A stretch of 64,000 nt of DNA, from positions 806,001 to 870,000 of the forward strand of contig NZ_CP058335.1 of NCBI RefSeq assembly GCF_013391105.1, read 5' to 3'. This document shows positions 18,220-27,216 of the stretch, in pieces. Position 1 is the first letter of the stretch, and each line of letters begins with the position of its first letter. The translations under genes were made by a program, and so were the position numbers. The stretch comes from Natronomonas salina (GTDB lineage Archaea > Halobacteriota > Halobacteria > Halobacteriales > Haloarculaceae). The notes below the pieces were generated by a model. It saw only the letters and a list, made by a program, of their open reading frames with translations. It made no database searches and was not told the origin of the DNA.

Positions 18220-19143
18220 ATGGGACGCGTCCTGGGCCGACTCCTGATGGCCGCCGCGGGAGCGTTCTCCTTCGCGTGCTACGCGGGGGTGGCGTACCTC
18301 GCCTACCGGCTGCTGCGGTTCGCCGTCGTCGACCGGCCCTCGACGCTGACGCTCGTCCCCGTGCTGATGGCCGGCGCGCTCGGCCTCGCGTACCTGAACT
18401 ATCGGTACGGCGCCCGGCGGCTCCTCCGGCGCGTCCCGACCGTCGAGGCGCCCACCGACCGGGCCGCGAGGTTCGCCGACCGCGTCGACGAACTCTGCGC
18501 CCGGATGGACGTCGCCGAACCGTCGGTCCTGTTCACCGACCTGGAGGCGCCGAACGGGTTCGCGCTGGACGGCCCGGCGGGCGGGGTGGTCGTCGTCGAC
18601 GTGTCGCTGTTCGAGTTCCTCGACGACGAACAGATGGAGGCCATGCTCGCCCACGAGCTCGCCCACCTGGAAAACGGCGACGGCCTCTCGCGGATGCTCG
18701 CCTTCACCGGCCTGCAGACCGCGGTGGGCGTGGTCACGCTCGTGCTGTCGCCGGCGATCATCCTCCTGACGGGGCTCGCGAAGGCATCAGGGTGGGTCCG
18801 GGGCGCACCGTCGACCTGGCCGCGGAGCCTCGCCTGGCGCGTCCGGAAGACCGTCCTCTCGGTCGTCATGGTCGTCCCGGCGGTCTGTGCGTTCCTGGTG
18901 CTCGAGCGGTCGCGCCGGCGAGAGTTCGCCGCCGACCGGCGGGCCGCGGACGTCACCGGCAAGCCGCTGGCGCTGGCCGGCGCGCTCCGGACGGTCGACG
19001 ACTCGGTCCCCGAGGAGTTCCGGCTGGAGGGCGCCCTCCCGTTCGACGACGAGTACGCGCCGGACGTCCTCTACCGACTGCTGTCGACGCACCCCGACGT
19101 CGAGAAGCGCGTCGCCCGTCTGCAGCGCCTCGCGACGCCGTGA
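18220..19143 (+). CDS. htpX: HtpX-like membrane zinc metalloprotease (M48)
   Basis: 307 residues. Two N-terminal membrane helices (residues about 5-60) precede the M48 domain with the zinc motif MLAHELAHLENGDGLS near 147-156 and the downstream Glu ligand in RREFAADRRAADVTG. Two further hydrophobic segments (TAVGVVTLVLSPAIILLTGL and VLSVVMVVPAVCAFLVLE) flank a cytosolic loop. HtpX-type proteases degrade misfolded membrane proteins. It lies directly upstream of the proteasome genes, though the 137-base gap contains a separate psmA promoter. The ATG at 18220 begins the hydrophobic N-terminus. Confidence 0.92.
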   Translation: MGRVLGRLLMAAAGAFSFACYAGVAYLAYRLLRFAVVDRPSTLTLVPVLMAGALGLAYLNYRYGARRLLRRVPTVEAPTDRAARFADRVDELCARMDVAEPSVLFTDLEAPNGFALDGPAGGVVVVDVSLFEFLDDEQMEAMLAHELAHLENGDGLSRMLAFTGLQTAVGVVTLVLSPAIILLTGLAKASGWVRGAPSTWPRSLAWRVRKTVLSVVMVVPAVCAFLVLERSRRREFAADRRAADVTGKPLALAGALRTVDDSVPEEFRLEGALPFDDEYAPDVLYRLLSTHPDVEKRVARLQRLATP

Positions 19144-19211
19144 ACGGGTTCACGAGGTGTCCCATCCGAAAGGCTTGTTAGCGTTCGTCAAAGTCGTGGC
19201 AAGGTTATCCT

Positions 19212-19219
19212 CTTATAAG
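19212..19219 (+). promoter_or_regulatory. TATA element for the psmA-psmB operon
   Basis: CTTATAAG-type sequence, followed by a second TA-rich run at 19225-19231. Transcription would begin near 19243, giving a leader of about 38 bases before the psmA ATG. Confidence 0.5.
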
Positions 19220-19280
19220 CAAGGTATATATGGGGGACCCCATAACCCGAGGTGAAGGCCAGAGCGGCCCTCTACACACA

Positions 19281-20021
19281 ATGCAAGGACAATCACAGCA
19301 GCAGGCGTACGACCGGGGGATCACGATCTTCTCCCCCGACGGGCGCCTCTACCAGGTCGAGTACGCCCGCGAGGCCGTCGCACGAGGCACCGCGAGCGTC
19401 GGTGTCCGGACCCCCGACGGCGTCGTCCTCGGCGCCCACCGGCGGATCCGGTCGCCGCTGATGGAACGCGACTCCGTCGAGAAGCTCCACAAGATCGACG
19501 ACCACGTCGGCGTCGCGAGCGCCGGCCACGTGGCCGACGCGCGCAAACTCATCGACTTCGCCCGACGGCGGGCCCAGACCGAGCGGCTCCGCTACGGCGA
19601 GGCCATCCCGGTCGAGACGCTGACGAAGGCCGTCACCGACCACATCCAGGAGTACACCCAAACCGGCGGCGCACGCCCGTTCGGCGTGGCGCTGCTGGTC
19701 GGCGGCGTCGACGAGAACGGCGAGCCCCGACTCTTCGAGACGGACCCCTCGGGGACGCCCTACGAGTGGCAGGCGACGGCGGTCGGCGGCGACCGCGACG
19801 AGATCCAGTCGGTCCTCGAGGACGGCTACCGCGAGGACCTCGACCTCGACGCCGGTATCGACCTCGCCCTGCAGGGTCTCGCCACCACCGACGAGGAGCT
19901 CGAGGCGAAGGCCGTCGAACTCGCGGTCATCGACGCCGAGTCGCGGTCGTTCCGCACCATCGAGACCGAGGAAGTCGAATCGCACCTCGCGGAGATCGAG
20001 ACGGGTGAGTCCGATGAATAA
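19281..20021 (+). CDS. psmA: 20S proteasome alpha subunit
   Basis: 246 residues. It forms the outer heptameric rings of the 20S core and gates substrate entry. The alpha-specific N-terminus is present, AYDRGITIFSPDGRLYQVEY, followed by AREAVARGTASVGVRTPDGV. The segment LMERDSVEKLHKIDDHVGVA and the C-terminal acidic tail fit archaeal PsmA. Start at MQGQSQQQ was chosen; the in-frame extension upstream would lengthen the gate helix without support. The stop overlaps the psmB start, indicating coupled synthesis of the two ring types. Confidence 0.97.
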   Translation: MQGQSQQQAYDRGITIFSPDGRLYQVEYAREAVARGTASVGVRTPDGVVLGAHRRIRSPLMERDSVEKLHKIDDHVGVASAGHVADARKLIDFARRRAQTERLRYGEAIPVETLTKAVTDHIQEYTQTGGARPFGVALLVGGVDENGEPRLFETDPSGTPYEWQATAVGGDRDEIQSVLEDGYREDLDLDAGIDLALQGLATTDEELEAKAVELAVIDAESRSFRTIETEEVESHLAEIETGESDE

Positions 20022-20706
20022 CCCCGCCCTCGACCGCGAGGACCTCTCGCCGTACGAGCCCGAACTGGGCGCCTTCGAGTCGTCCGACAACGACGAGGCG
20101 TCGGTCAACAAGACGGGGACGACCACGATCGGCATCGCGACCGACGACGGCGTCGTCATCGCCACCGACATGCGCGCCTCGCTGGGCGGCCGGTTCGTCT
20201 CCAACAAGGACGTCCAGAAGGTCGAACAGATCCACCCCACCGCCGCCCTGACGCTGGTCGGCAGCGTCGGCGGCGCCCAGTCGTTCATCCGCACGCTCCG
20301 CGCGGAGGCGTCCCTCTACGAGACGCGCCGCGGCGAGCCGATGGACATCGACGCGCTCGCGACGCTGGCAGGGAACTTCGCCCGCGGCGGCCCGTTCCGC
20401 GCCATCCACCCGATCCTCGGCGGCGTCGACGAGGAGGGCAGCCACGTCTACTCGATCGACCCCGCCGGCGGCGTCGTCAAGGACGACTACACCGTCACCG
20501 GCAGCGGCATGCAGGTCGCCTACGGGACCCTCGAGAGCGAGTACGAGGAGGGCCTCTCCATCGAGGAGGCGTCCTCGCTGGCCGCCCGCGCCGTCGAATC
20601 CGCCGTCGAGCGCGACACCGGCTCCGGGAACGGCGTCTACCTCGCGACGATCACCGGCGACGGCGTCGACATCCGCGGTCACAAGGACTTCGACGAAGTC
20701 CGGTAA
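20014..20706 (+). CDS. psmB: 20S proteasome beta subunit (propeptide form)
   Basis: 230 residues. Catalytic subunit of the inner rings. A 35-residue propeptide ends in VNKTG, and autocleavage would expose Thr36 as the N-terminal nucleophile of TTTIGIATDDGVVIATD, with the conserved Lys later in SNKDVQKVEQIH. The motifs GSVGGAQSFIRTLRAE and GSGMQVAYG are typical. The ATG at 20014 overlaps the psmA coding end by eight bases; an in-frame GTG at 20005 is the alternative and would add three residues. Confidence 0.97.
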   Translation: MNNPALDREDLSPYEPELGAFESSDNDEASVNKTGTTTIGIATDDGVVIATDMRASLGGRFVSNKDVQKVEQIHPTAALTLVGSVGGAQSFIRTLRAEASLYETRRGEPMDIDALATLAGNFARGGPFRAIHPILGGVDEEGSHVYSIDPAGGVVKDDYTVTGSGMQVAYGTLESEYEEGLSIEEASSLAARAVESAVERDTGSGNGVYLATITGDGVDIRGHKDFDEVR

Positions 20707-21002
20707 GCGCCCCGGGACCAGCCGCTCCGACCGGCCACGATTCTTTTCGTCGGTTTCGCTGCCCGCTACTCGCGAGTACGCGCGGCCGGTGAGTATTCTG
20801 TTGTAGGCACCACGTGAGCTCAGTTTCGGCCGGCTGACGTCACGTAAGCTGGGCGAACGCCGGCGGTCGGCCCCAGACGAGGTGGTGTCGGGACGACCTG
20901 CACGGGGATTTCCGAACCCATCCGGCGGTCCGACCCGGCCGGAATCCGCCAGATCTGCCTAACCGACGGCTAACAATCCCCCGTCGGGGCGTCGGTTCAC
21001 AC
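20707..21002. other. Intergenic region with no recognised feature
   Basis: About 300 bases between psmB and the next gene. I see no open frame with coding character, tRNA or strong hairpin. Confidence 0.5.
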
Positions 21003-21362
21003 GTGGCAGTAATCGACTCCCTCATCGTGTTCGTGGTCGGCTTGCTCGTCGGGGCCTTCGGCATCTACGTCGGTGCCAGGCTCATCGTCGACGTCGAGGA
21101 CTACACCTACGCGATCGTGACGGCGCTGATCGCGTCGGTGCTGTGGGCCATCGTCGGCCTGTTCCTCGGCTGGATCCCCCTGATCGGCCCCGTGATCGCG
21201 CTGCTCGTCTACATCGGCGTGCTCAACTGGCGGTACCCGGGCGGCTGGCTGCGCGCGACCGGCATCGCGCTCATCGCGTGGGCCGCCTCGCTCGTGGTGC
21301 TGTACGTCCTCGCCGCTGTCGGAATCACGACGTTCGACGCCATCGGCGTCCCCGGCGTCTGA
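21003..21362 (+). CDS. Small polytopic membrane protein, unknown
   Basis: 119 residues with a GTG start. Four hydrophobic helices follow each other closely (VIDSLIVFVVGLLVGAFGIY, AIVTALIASVLWAIVGLFLG, LIGPVIALLVYIGVLNW and TGIALIAWAASLVVLYVLAA). Glycine-rich helices with a short aromatic loop (LNWRYPGGWLR) look like haloarchaeal membrane proteins of unassigned function. It converges with the CBS-domain gene, 22 bases apart. Confidence 0.75.
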   Translation: MAVIDSLIVFVVGLLVGAFGIYVGARLIVDVEDYTYAIVTALIASVLWAIVGLFLGWIPLIGPVIALLVYIGVLNWRYPGGWLRATGIALIAWAASLVVLYVLAAVGITTFDAIGVPGV

Positions 21363-21384
21363 AAGAACGAACTCGGTTCTCCGC

Positions 21385-22368
21385 CTAGATGTCCGGGAAC
21401 TGCGCCCGGACCGTCTCGGCGACCGTGTGGAGGTTGTCCTCGAGGAACAGGAGCACGTCGTCCAGCGTGACGATCCCCTTCAGTTCGCCGTCCTCGTCGA
21501 CGATGGGGATGCGACGGACGCCGGTCTCGCTCATCCGGTCGAGCACCTCGAAGGCGTCCGACTCGAGGTCGGCCGTCGTGAGGTCCTCGGCCATCAGCTC
21601 CTCGGCCGTCTGCTCGACGACGTCGGGAGTCTCGCGAAGCGCGAGCGTGATCGTCCGGTCGGTGACGATACCCACCGGTCGGTCCTCCTCGACCACGACG
21701 ACGCTCCCGACGTTGTTCTCGGCCATGTCCTCGACGATGGACTCGACGGTGTCATCGCGCTCGGCCGTGACGACCTCCGTCCTGGCGATGTCCTCGATGC
21801 TCACCGGCTCCAGCGGGGCCGGCCCGAACTGGGTCGCTCCGGGCCGCCCGCTCGATTGACCGCCGGGGCCGCCCGGACCCTGCTGGGTCGTCGGCGGCGC
21901 CGACGGCGGCTGACCCCACGAGGACTGCTGGGACTGCCCCTGCTGCATCCCCTGGGGCTGGCCGCCCCGTGGCACCTGACTCTGGCCGCCCTGCGACGGG
22001 CCGGGGGAGAACTGCTGGGTGGGCTGCTGTCCCATCGGTGGCTGGCTCTGCTGGCCCATCGGCGGCTGACTCTGCTGTCCCGTTCCCTGCCGACCCATCC
22101 CCTGCTGGCTCGTGGGCGGCTGCTGTGACTGCTGGGGCGGCTGCTGGGACTGTTGCTGGTGGGGCTGTCCGCCCTGACCCTGGTGGGACTGCCCCTGCGA
22201 GTGCTGCCCTCGCTGGCCCATTCCGGGCTGGCCCTGCCCTTGCTGGCCCTGCCGGGGTTGCTGGTGGGACTGTTGGGGCGGCTGCTGTGGTGGCTGCTGG
22301 CGCGGCGGCTGGTTCTGTGGCTGGCGATCCTGCTGGTTCGGCTGGTTGTCTCCTGGGTTCCGTGTCAT
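21385..22368 (-). CDS. CBS-domain protein with a long Gln/Pro-rich disordered N-terminus
   Basis: 327 residues from the Met in MTRNPGDNQPNQQDRQ. The first 165 or so residues are low complexity, built from Gln, Pro, Gly, Ser and His with recurring QQPPQQ, QGQSHQ and MGQQSQPP units. The C-terminal part (about 180-320) is a CBS pair: IARTEVVTAERDDTVESIVE, MAENNVGSVVVVEEDRPVGI with VTDRTI, then EELMAEDLTTADLESDAFEV, RIPIVDEDGELKGIVTLDDV. CBS pairs usually bind adenine nucleotides and tune a partner protein. The Q-rich arm is unusual for a haloarchaeon and may mediate assembly. The upstream in-frame start at 22398 is less likely. Confidence 0.88.
   Translation of the reverse strand: MTRNPGDNQPNQQDRQPQNQPPRQQPPQQPPQQSHQQPRQGQQGQGQPGMGQRGQHSQGQSHQGQGGQPHQQQSQQPPQQSQQPPTSQQGMGRQGTGQQSQPPMGQQSQPPMGQQPTQQFSPGPSQGGQSQVPRGGQPQGMQQGQSQQSSWGQPPSAPPTTQQGPGGPGGQSSGRPGATQFGPAPLEPVSIEDIARTEVVTAERDDTVESIVEDMAENNVGSVVVVEEDRPVGIVTDRTITLALRETPDVVEQTAEELMAEDLTTADLESDAFEVLDRMSETGVRRIPIVDEDGELKGIVTLDDVLLFLEDNLHTVAETVRAQFPDI
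21880..22350 (-). repeat. Low-complexity Gln/Pro codon repeats
   Basis: Read on the minus strand this is a tract dominated by CAG and CCC/CCG codons inside the N-terminus of the CBS protein. The units are imperfect, so it is drifted low-complexity coding sequence, not a clean tandem array. Confidence 0.7.
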
Positions 22369-22653
22369 GGTTGAAGCTGTCGCCGGTAGCGCACCCACCG
22401 GTTCGACGAGTGGAGATTCTCCGGACGCGGTGATAAAATGGGCGGGCGATACAGGCAGTTACCAGATGTTCGTCCAGTTATTCCACACAACAACGGACAT
22501 TTTACCGCGTTCGTTACGCCCGTCGTACGAGAGGCAGGCATGCCACCGCGTCTCGTAACGCGGGCTTACTAGAGGCCGGGGCGGCGGGTACGGAGAGCGA
22601 ACTCGCGCCCCCCGTCTGGGGGATTGAACTACGCCGCGCCGCAACCCCCGGAC

Positions 22654-24015
22654 ATGGAGAGCGTCAATCCAGCGACCGGCGAGCGCCTCGAGTCGTACGA
22701 CGAGGCCGGGGAATCGGAGGTCGACGACGCGCTCGGACGCGCCGCCGACGCCTTCGAGGAGTGGCGCGACCGGCCGATCCGCGAACGCGAGGAGCTGCTC
22801 GAGTCGGCCGGCGAGGTCCTGCGGGACCGGAAGCGGGAGTTCGCGGAACTGATGACCCGCGAGATGGGCAAGCCGATCGAGCAGGCCGAGTCGGAGATCG
22901 AGAAGTGCGCGTGGGTCTGCGAGCACTACGCAGAACACGCCGACGCGTACCTCGACGACGAGCCCCACTCCAGTCCCGCGGGCGCGACCGTGAAGACGAC
23001 CTACCAGCCGCTCGGCCCCGTGCTTGCGGTGATGCCCTGGAACTTCCCGTTCTGGCAGGTGTTCCGGTTCGCGGCGCCGAACCTCGCGGCCGGCAACGTC
23101 GGGCTGCTGAAACACGCCTCGAACGTCCCGGGGTGTGCCGTCGCCATCGAGGAGGTCTTCGAGGAGGCCGGCTTCCCGGAGGGGGTCTTCCAGTCGCTGC
23201 TGATCCCCTCGGACCTCGTCGACGACATGCTCGAGGACGACCGCGTGACGGCGGCGACGGTGACCGGCAGCGGCGGGGCGGGCCGGGCCGTCGCCGCCGC
23301 GGCCGGCGAGAACCTCAAGAAGACCGTCCTGGAACTCGGCGGCAGCGACCCGTTCGTCGTCCTCGAGGACGCCGACCTCGACGAAGCCGCGGAGACCGGC
23401 GCGTGGGCGCGGAACCTCAACGCCGGGCAGTCCTGCATCGCCGCCAAGCGGTTCGTCGTCCACGAGTCCGTCTACGACGAGTTCGTCGACCGCTTCGTCG
23501 AGGCGGTCGAGGACCTCTCCGTCGGCGACCCGATGGACGAGGACACCGAGGTCGGGCCGCTCGTCGGCGACGACCAGCTGGAGGAGCTCACCGAGCAGGT
23601 CGATGAGAGCGTCGACGCCGGCGCGACGGTGCTCACCGGCGGCGAGCGGCTGGACCGCGACGGGGCGTTCTACCGGCCGACCGTCCTCGAGGACATCCCC
23701 GAGGGGTGCCCGATCGACGACGAGGAGGTGTTCGGCCCCGTGGCAGCCGTCACCGAGGTCGCCGACGAGACCGAGGCCGTGGAGGTGGCCAACGACACCC
23801 GCTTCGGGTTGGGCGCGAGCGTCTGGACCGAGGACCGCGACCGCGGGGAGCGCGTCGCCCGGGAGATCGACGCCGGGATGACGTTCGTCAACCAGCTGAC
23901 GAAGTCCGACCCGCGGGTCCCCTTCGGCGGCGTCAAGGAGTCGGGGTACGGCCGCGAACTCTCCGAACCCGGGATCAAGGAGTTCGTCAACCGGAAGACG
24001 GTCTGGGTCGAATGA
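22654..24015 (+). CDS. gabD: Succinate-semialdehyde dehydrogenase-type aldehyde dehydrogenase
   Basis: 453 residues. NAD(P)-dependent oxidation of an aldehyde to the acid. Motifs: MPWNFPFWQVFRFAAP in the cofactor site, VTGSGGAGRAVAAAAGENLK, the general base in LELGGSDPFVVLEDAD, the catalytic Cys in NAGQSCIAAKRFVV near residue 262, and EVFGPVAAVTEVADETEAVE. The ending GGVKESGYGRELSEPGIKEF is typical of the YneI/GabD group. The stop overlaps the next ATG (ATGA), so it is co-expressed with a TPP enzyme. Substrate uncertain. The ATG at 22654 was chosen over an upstream TTG. Confidence 0.93.
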   Translation: MESVNPATGERLESYDEAGESEVDDALGRAADAFEEWRDRPIREREELLESAGEVLRDRKREFAELMTREMGKPIEQAESEIEKCAWVCEHYAEHADAYLDDEPHSSPAGATVKTTYQPLGPVLAVMPWNFPFWQVFRFAAPNLAAGNVGLLKHASNVPGCAVAIEEVFEEAGFPEGVFQSLLIPSDLVDDMLEDDRVTAATVTGSGGAGRAVAAAAGENLKKTVLELGGSDPFVVLEDADLDEAAETGAWARNLNAGQSCIAAKRFVVHESVYDEFVDRFVEAVEDLSVGDPMDEDTEVGPLVGDDQLEELTEQVDESVDAGATVLTGGERLDRDGAFYRPTVLEDIPEGCPIDDEEVFGPVAAVTEVADETEAVEVANDTRFGLGASVWTEDRDRGERVAREIDAGMTFVNQLTKSDPRVPFGGVKESGYGRELSEPGIKEFVNRKTVWVE

Positions 24016-25589
24016 CCGCGGCCGACCTGCTCGCCGCCTGCCTCGAGCGCGAGGGCGTCGAGTACGTCTTCGGCGTCCCAGGCGAGGAGAACGAGGACCT
24101 GCTGTTCTCGCTGCGGGACTCCGAGGTGGAGTTCGTCCAGGTGCGCCACGAGCAGGGCGGCGCGTTCATGGCCGACGTCTGGGGCCGGGTGACCGGCGAG
24201 GCGGGGGTCTGCCTCTCGACGCTCGGCCCGGGGGCGACGAACCTCCTGACCGGCGTCGCCGACGCCCACCTCGACAAGAGCCCGCTGGTCGCCGTCACCG
24301 GCCAGGGCGGCCTCGAGCGGCTCCACCACGAGAGCCACCAGGCCATCGACGTCGTCGACACCTTCGAGTCGGTGACGAAGTGGAACGTCCAGCTCAACGA
24401 CCCGGACATCGTCCACGAGGCCGTCCGGAAGGCGTTCAAGCTGTCCCAGCGCGAGAAGCCCGGCGCCACACACCTCGAGTTGCCCGAGGACGTCGCCGCC
24501 GAGGAGACGGACCGCGAACCGCTCGACGACGCCGAGCGCACGCCGGGGTCCAGACCCAGTCCCGAGGCGCTGGCGACCTGCGAGTCGCTGCTCGCGGAGG
24601 CCGAACGGCCGCTGGTCCTCGTCGGCAACGGCGCCGTCCGGACCGAGGCCTACGCCGAACTCCGCCGGCTGGTCGAGGCGACCGACCTCCCGGTGGTCTC
24701 CACCTACATGGGGAAGGGCGCCGTCGACGACAGCGACCCGCGGTCGTTGATGACCGTGAAGTCCGGCGACGACGGCCAGGCCAGGACCGCGGTCGAGCGG
24801 GCGGACCTCGTCGTGGCGGTCGGCTACGACATCGCCGAGCACGACCCCGACGAGTGGCTCGCCGACCCGGAGACGCCGATCGTCCACGTCGACAGCGAGG
24901 GCGCGGAGGTGTACGAGGACTACCAGCCGGAGGTGGAGATCGTCGCGGACGTCGAGCGGACGACGCGGGAGTTGACCGACCGCGTCGAGGACTTCTCCTT
25001 CGACGACGGGTGGTACGCCGACCTCAGGGCGGAGATCCAGGCGTCCGTGGACGTCGACGCCGCGGCGGAGGCGCCCTTCTCGGTCGAGGGCGTCCTCCCG
25101 CTGCTCCGGGAGGCGATGGCCCCCGAGGACGTCCTCGTCTCCGACGTCGGCAGCCACAAGATGACCATCGCGGAGAACTTCCCGACCCACGAGCCGAACA
25201 CCTGCATCGTCTCGAACGGCTTCGCGAGCATGGGAATCGCCGTCCCGGGCGGCATCGCCGCCGACCTCGCCGTCGACGGGAACGTCGTCGCCGCGACGGG
25301 CGACTGCGGGTTCCTGATGAACGCCGCCGAACTCGAGACCGCCACCCGGCTGGACTGCGGCTACAGCGTCGTGGTCTTCACCGACGACGACTACGGCCTC
25401 ATCTCCGAGAAGCAGGAGGCGAGCCGCGGCGAGCACTTCGGGACGGAGCTGACGAACCCCGACTTCGAGGCGTTCGCGCGGAGCTTCGGCATCGAAGCGT
25501 ACCGCCCGAGGACCCGGGCGGAACTCCGCGAGGCGCTCGCGACGGTCGACGACGACGAGATCACCCTCGTCGAGGTCCCCGTCTCGTGA
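24012..25589 (+). CDS. Thiamine-pyrophosphate enzyme, acetolactate synthase-like
   Basis: 525 residues with the three-domain TPP-enzyme layout. The N-terminal PYR domain has EYVFGVPGEENEDLLFSLRD and the catalytic Glu region FVQVRHEQGGAFMADVWGR, with GPGATNLLTGVADAHLDKSP. The central domain (about 195-330) has LVGNGAVRTEAYAELRRLVE. The C-terminal PP domain (about 360-520) carries the TPP-Mg motif as ATGDCGFLMNAAELETATRL. It resembles acetolactate synthase large subunits but no regulatory subunit is adjacent. Instead it overlaps gabD, suggesting decarboxylation or ligation of a 2-oxoacid whose aldehyde is handled by the dehydrogenase. That link is inference. Confidence 0.9.
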   Translation: MTAADLLAACLEREGVEYVFGVPGEENEDLLFSLRDSEVEFVQVRHEQGGAFMADVWGRVTGEAGVCLSTLGPGATNLLTGVADAHLDKSPLVAVTGQGGLERLHHESHQAIDVVDTFESVTKWNVQLNDPDIVHEAVRKAFKLSQREKPGATHLELPEDVAAEETDREPLDDAERTPGSRPSPEALATCESLLAEAERPLVLVGNGAVRTEAYAELRRLVEATDLPVVSTYMGKGAVDDSDPRSLMTVKSGDDGQARTAVERADLVVAVGYDIAEHDPDEWLADPETPIVHVDSEGAEVYEDYQPEVEIVADVERTTRELTDRVEDFSFDDGWYADLRAEIQASVDVDAAAEAPFSVEGVLPLLREAMAPEDVLVSDVGSHKMTIAENFPTHEPNTCIVSNGFASMGIAVPGGIAADLAVDGNVVAATGDCGFLMNAAELETATRLDCGYSVVVFTDDDYGLISEKQEASRGEHFGTELTNPDFEAFARSFGIEAYRPRTRAELREALATVDDDEITLVEVPVS

Positions 25590-25647
25590 CGCCGGCGGCG
25601 TGACGACCCGGCGAACTACTTTACGGGTGCGCGCCGAATTCCGTCCC

Positions 25648-25956
25648 ATGAGCGACAACAGAGACCGGGGGATCGAGTTCGGCGACCTGACCGACGACCT
25701 GGAGTCCGAGAGCTACCCCCTGTCGAAGGCCGAGATCCTCGAGGAGTACGGCGACCGGGAACTGGAGCACTCCAGCGGCAGCGTCAGGCTGGCGGAACTC
25801 CTCGAGGATCTGGGCGACCGACAGTTCGAGAACGCCGACGAGGTCCACGAGACGATGCTGAACATGGTCGGCGTCGAGGCCGTCGGCCGCCAGGGCTACA
25901 GCGACCGCGGCGCCGGGACCGCCGAGCAGAACGGCGACGAGGACGAGTCCTTCTAA
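25648..25956 (+). CDS. DUF5789-like small acidic protein
   Basis: 102 residues starting MSDNRDRGIEFGDLTDDLES. Acidic and soluble, with a repeated pattern: ILEEYGDRELEHSSGSVRLA and LLEDLGDRQFENADEVHETM share the (L)GDR(E/Q)(L/F)E unit. It resembles the haloarchaeal DUF5789 family, small proteins of unknown function. The ATG at 25648 is preferred because the upstream in-frame codons are basic. Confidence 0.8.
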   Translation: MSDNRDRGIEFGDLTDDLESESYPLSKAEILEEYGDRELEHSSGSVRLAELLEDLGDRQFENADEVHETMLNMVGVEAVGRQGYSDRGAGTAEQNGDEDESF

Positions 25957-26082
25957 CCGGTACCGCCGCTCGTCGGATACTGCGTCGTCTCGACTCGGCC
26001 GTACTGAAAGTTCCGACCACGACGACCGCGTCGGACTTCCTCCAGGAAAGAAGTGCTCCCGACGTTCGCGCAGTCGCGCCGA

Positions 26083-26984
26083 TTACTGGGTCTCCTGGGT
26101 GGACGGCTCTGTCTCGTCCGTCGGTTCTTCTGGCATCTCACCGCTCGTCTCGTCCGATGGAACACTCTCGGAGCGCCCCTCGCTTGGCTGCTGCTCCGGG
26201 CCAGATTCGTCACCGAAGTCCTGCGACCGTCCGGTCTGCCGTTGCTGCTGGCTCTCCTGTGGCTGCTGCTGACCCTGCTGGGACGCATACTGCGGTATCT
26301 GTGATTGCCGCGAGTATTGCTGGCCCTGCGGCTGCTGGTACTGTTGCTGCTGGGGCTGTTGATACTGCTGGCCCTGTGGCTGCTGGTACCGTTGCTGCTG
26401 GGGCTGCTGGTGTTGCTGACCCTGCGGCTGCTGGAACTGCTGGGACTGCGGCTGGCGTTGCTGCGACTGATCGTGCTGCTGAGACTGCTGTGTCTGTTGT
26501 CGATGCTGTTGCGGCTGTTGCTGGTACTGTTGAGACTGAGGCTGTTGATACTGCTGGGACTGCGAACTCTGCGGCTGCTGGTGTTGCTGGCCCTGTGGCT
26601 GCTGGTACTGCTGCCCTCGTGATTGCTGGTACTGTTGCTGCTGGGGCTGCTGGAACGCCTGCTGGGCCTGCTGCTGTGTCTCTCCCGCTGGAGCTCGAAT
26701 CCCTGGTGGATCCCCTGTTCGGCCATCTGTTCGGTGCTCCGGACCGCGTCGTCGACGGTGTCGATGTAATTCTGGAGGAAGTCCCGCGTCATGTCGATCC
26801 CCTGGTTCTGGGCCTGATAGCCCATCTCCAGGCCGTTCATGAACGACTCCGCGACGCTCTTCTGGATCTGGAGGGACTGCTCCAGGGGCGCCTTGATAGC
26901 CTGCTGGAGTGCCTGCTGACTGTCCTGGGTCGGTTGCTGTTGATTCGTCTGCTGTTGATTCGGGTTCTGCTGATTCGGGTTCAT
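26083..26984 (-). CDS. Gln-rich protein with amphipathic N-terminal helix domain, reading frame broken
   Basis: The N-terminal part is one frame from the ATG at 26984 (MNPNQQNPNQQQTNQQQPTQ, then helical LEQSLQIQKSVAESFMNGLE and DFLQNYIDTVDDAVRSTEQM), ending about residue 101 in GFELQRE. The remaining 198 codons are in another frame, from TQQQAQQAFQQPQQQQYQQ to an acidic end at 26083. The switch falls in GGGAGAGACA at about 26677-26686 on the minus strand. Removing one GA restores a continuous protein of about 300 residues. Left unshifted, the first frame stays open to 25953 but becomes a basic Ser/Arg-rich tail unlike any haloarchaeal protein. The N-terminal domain vaguely resembles phasin-like helices. 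Could be a mutation, an assembly error or programmed slippage. Confidence 0.7.
26270..26680 (-). repeat. CAG-dominated coding repeats (Gln-rich)
   Basis: Units translating as QQPQGQQYQQPQQQQYQQ recur many times with small variations. The tract lacks stop codons in two frames because CAG shifted by one reads AGC, which explains why the frame before the shift stays open. Confidence 0.75.
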
Positions 26985-27216
26985 GGTTGGTCACCTGCTG
27001 GCTGGCGCCGGCGACTCCGTTCGACTGGTCGCGCCGCTGTTCGGTCGGAGACGCCGGTCCCCCGCCAACGTGTGCACCGACGCGGAATCCGTAGATAAAC
27101 CGACGATACCGTTCAGCAGAGTAAGATGAGGCCGTTCGGCTAGTAAGTTCTTACACCGAGAACCGACGAATCGAACCCCTCAGACCCCTTCCAGAGCATG
27201 TGTGATACTGACACGC

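Noticed and set aside
26270-26680. CRISPR array or tandem satellite
   Set aside because: The repeats are irregular CAG-codon units inside a coding sequence, with no spacers or constant repeat length.
25953-26984. A single 343-residue Ser/Arg-rich protein in the frame of the Q-rich gene start
   Set aside because: After residue 101 the frame reads the CAG repeats as AGC/AGT and becomes basic, unlike the rest of the proteome, while the other frame gives Gln repeats and an acidic tail.
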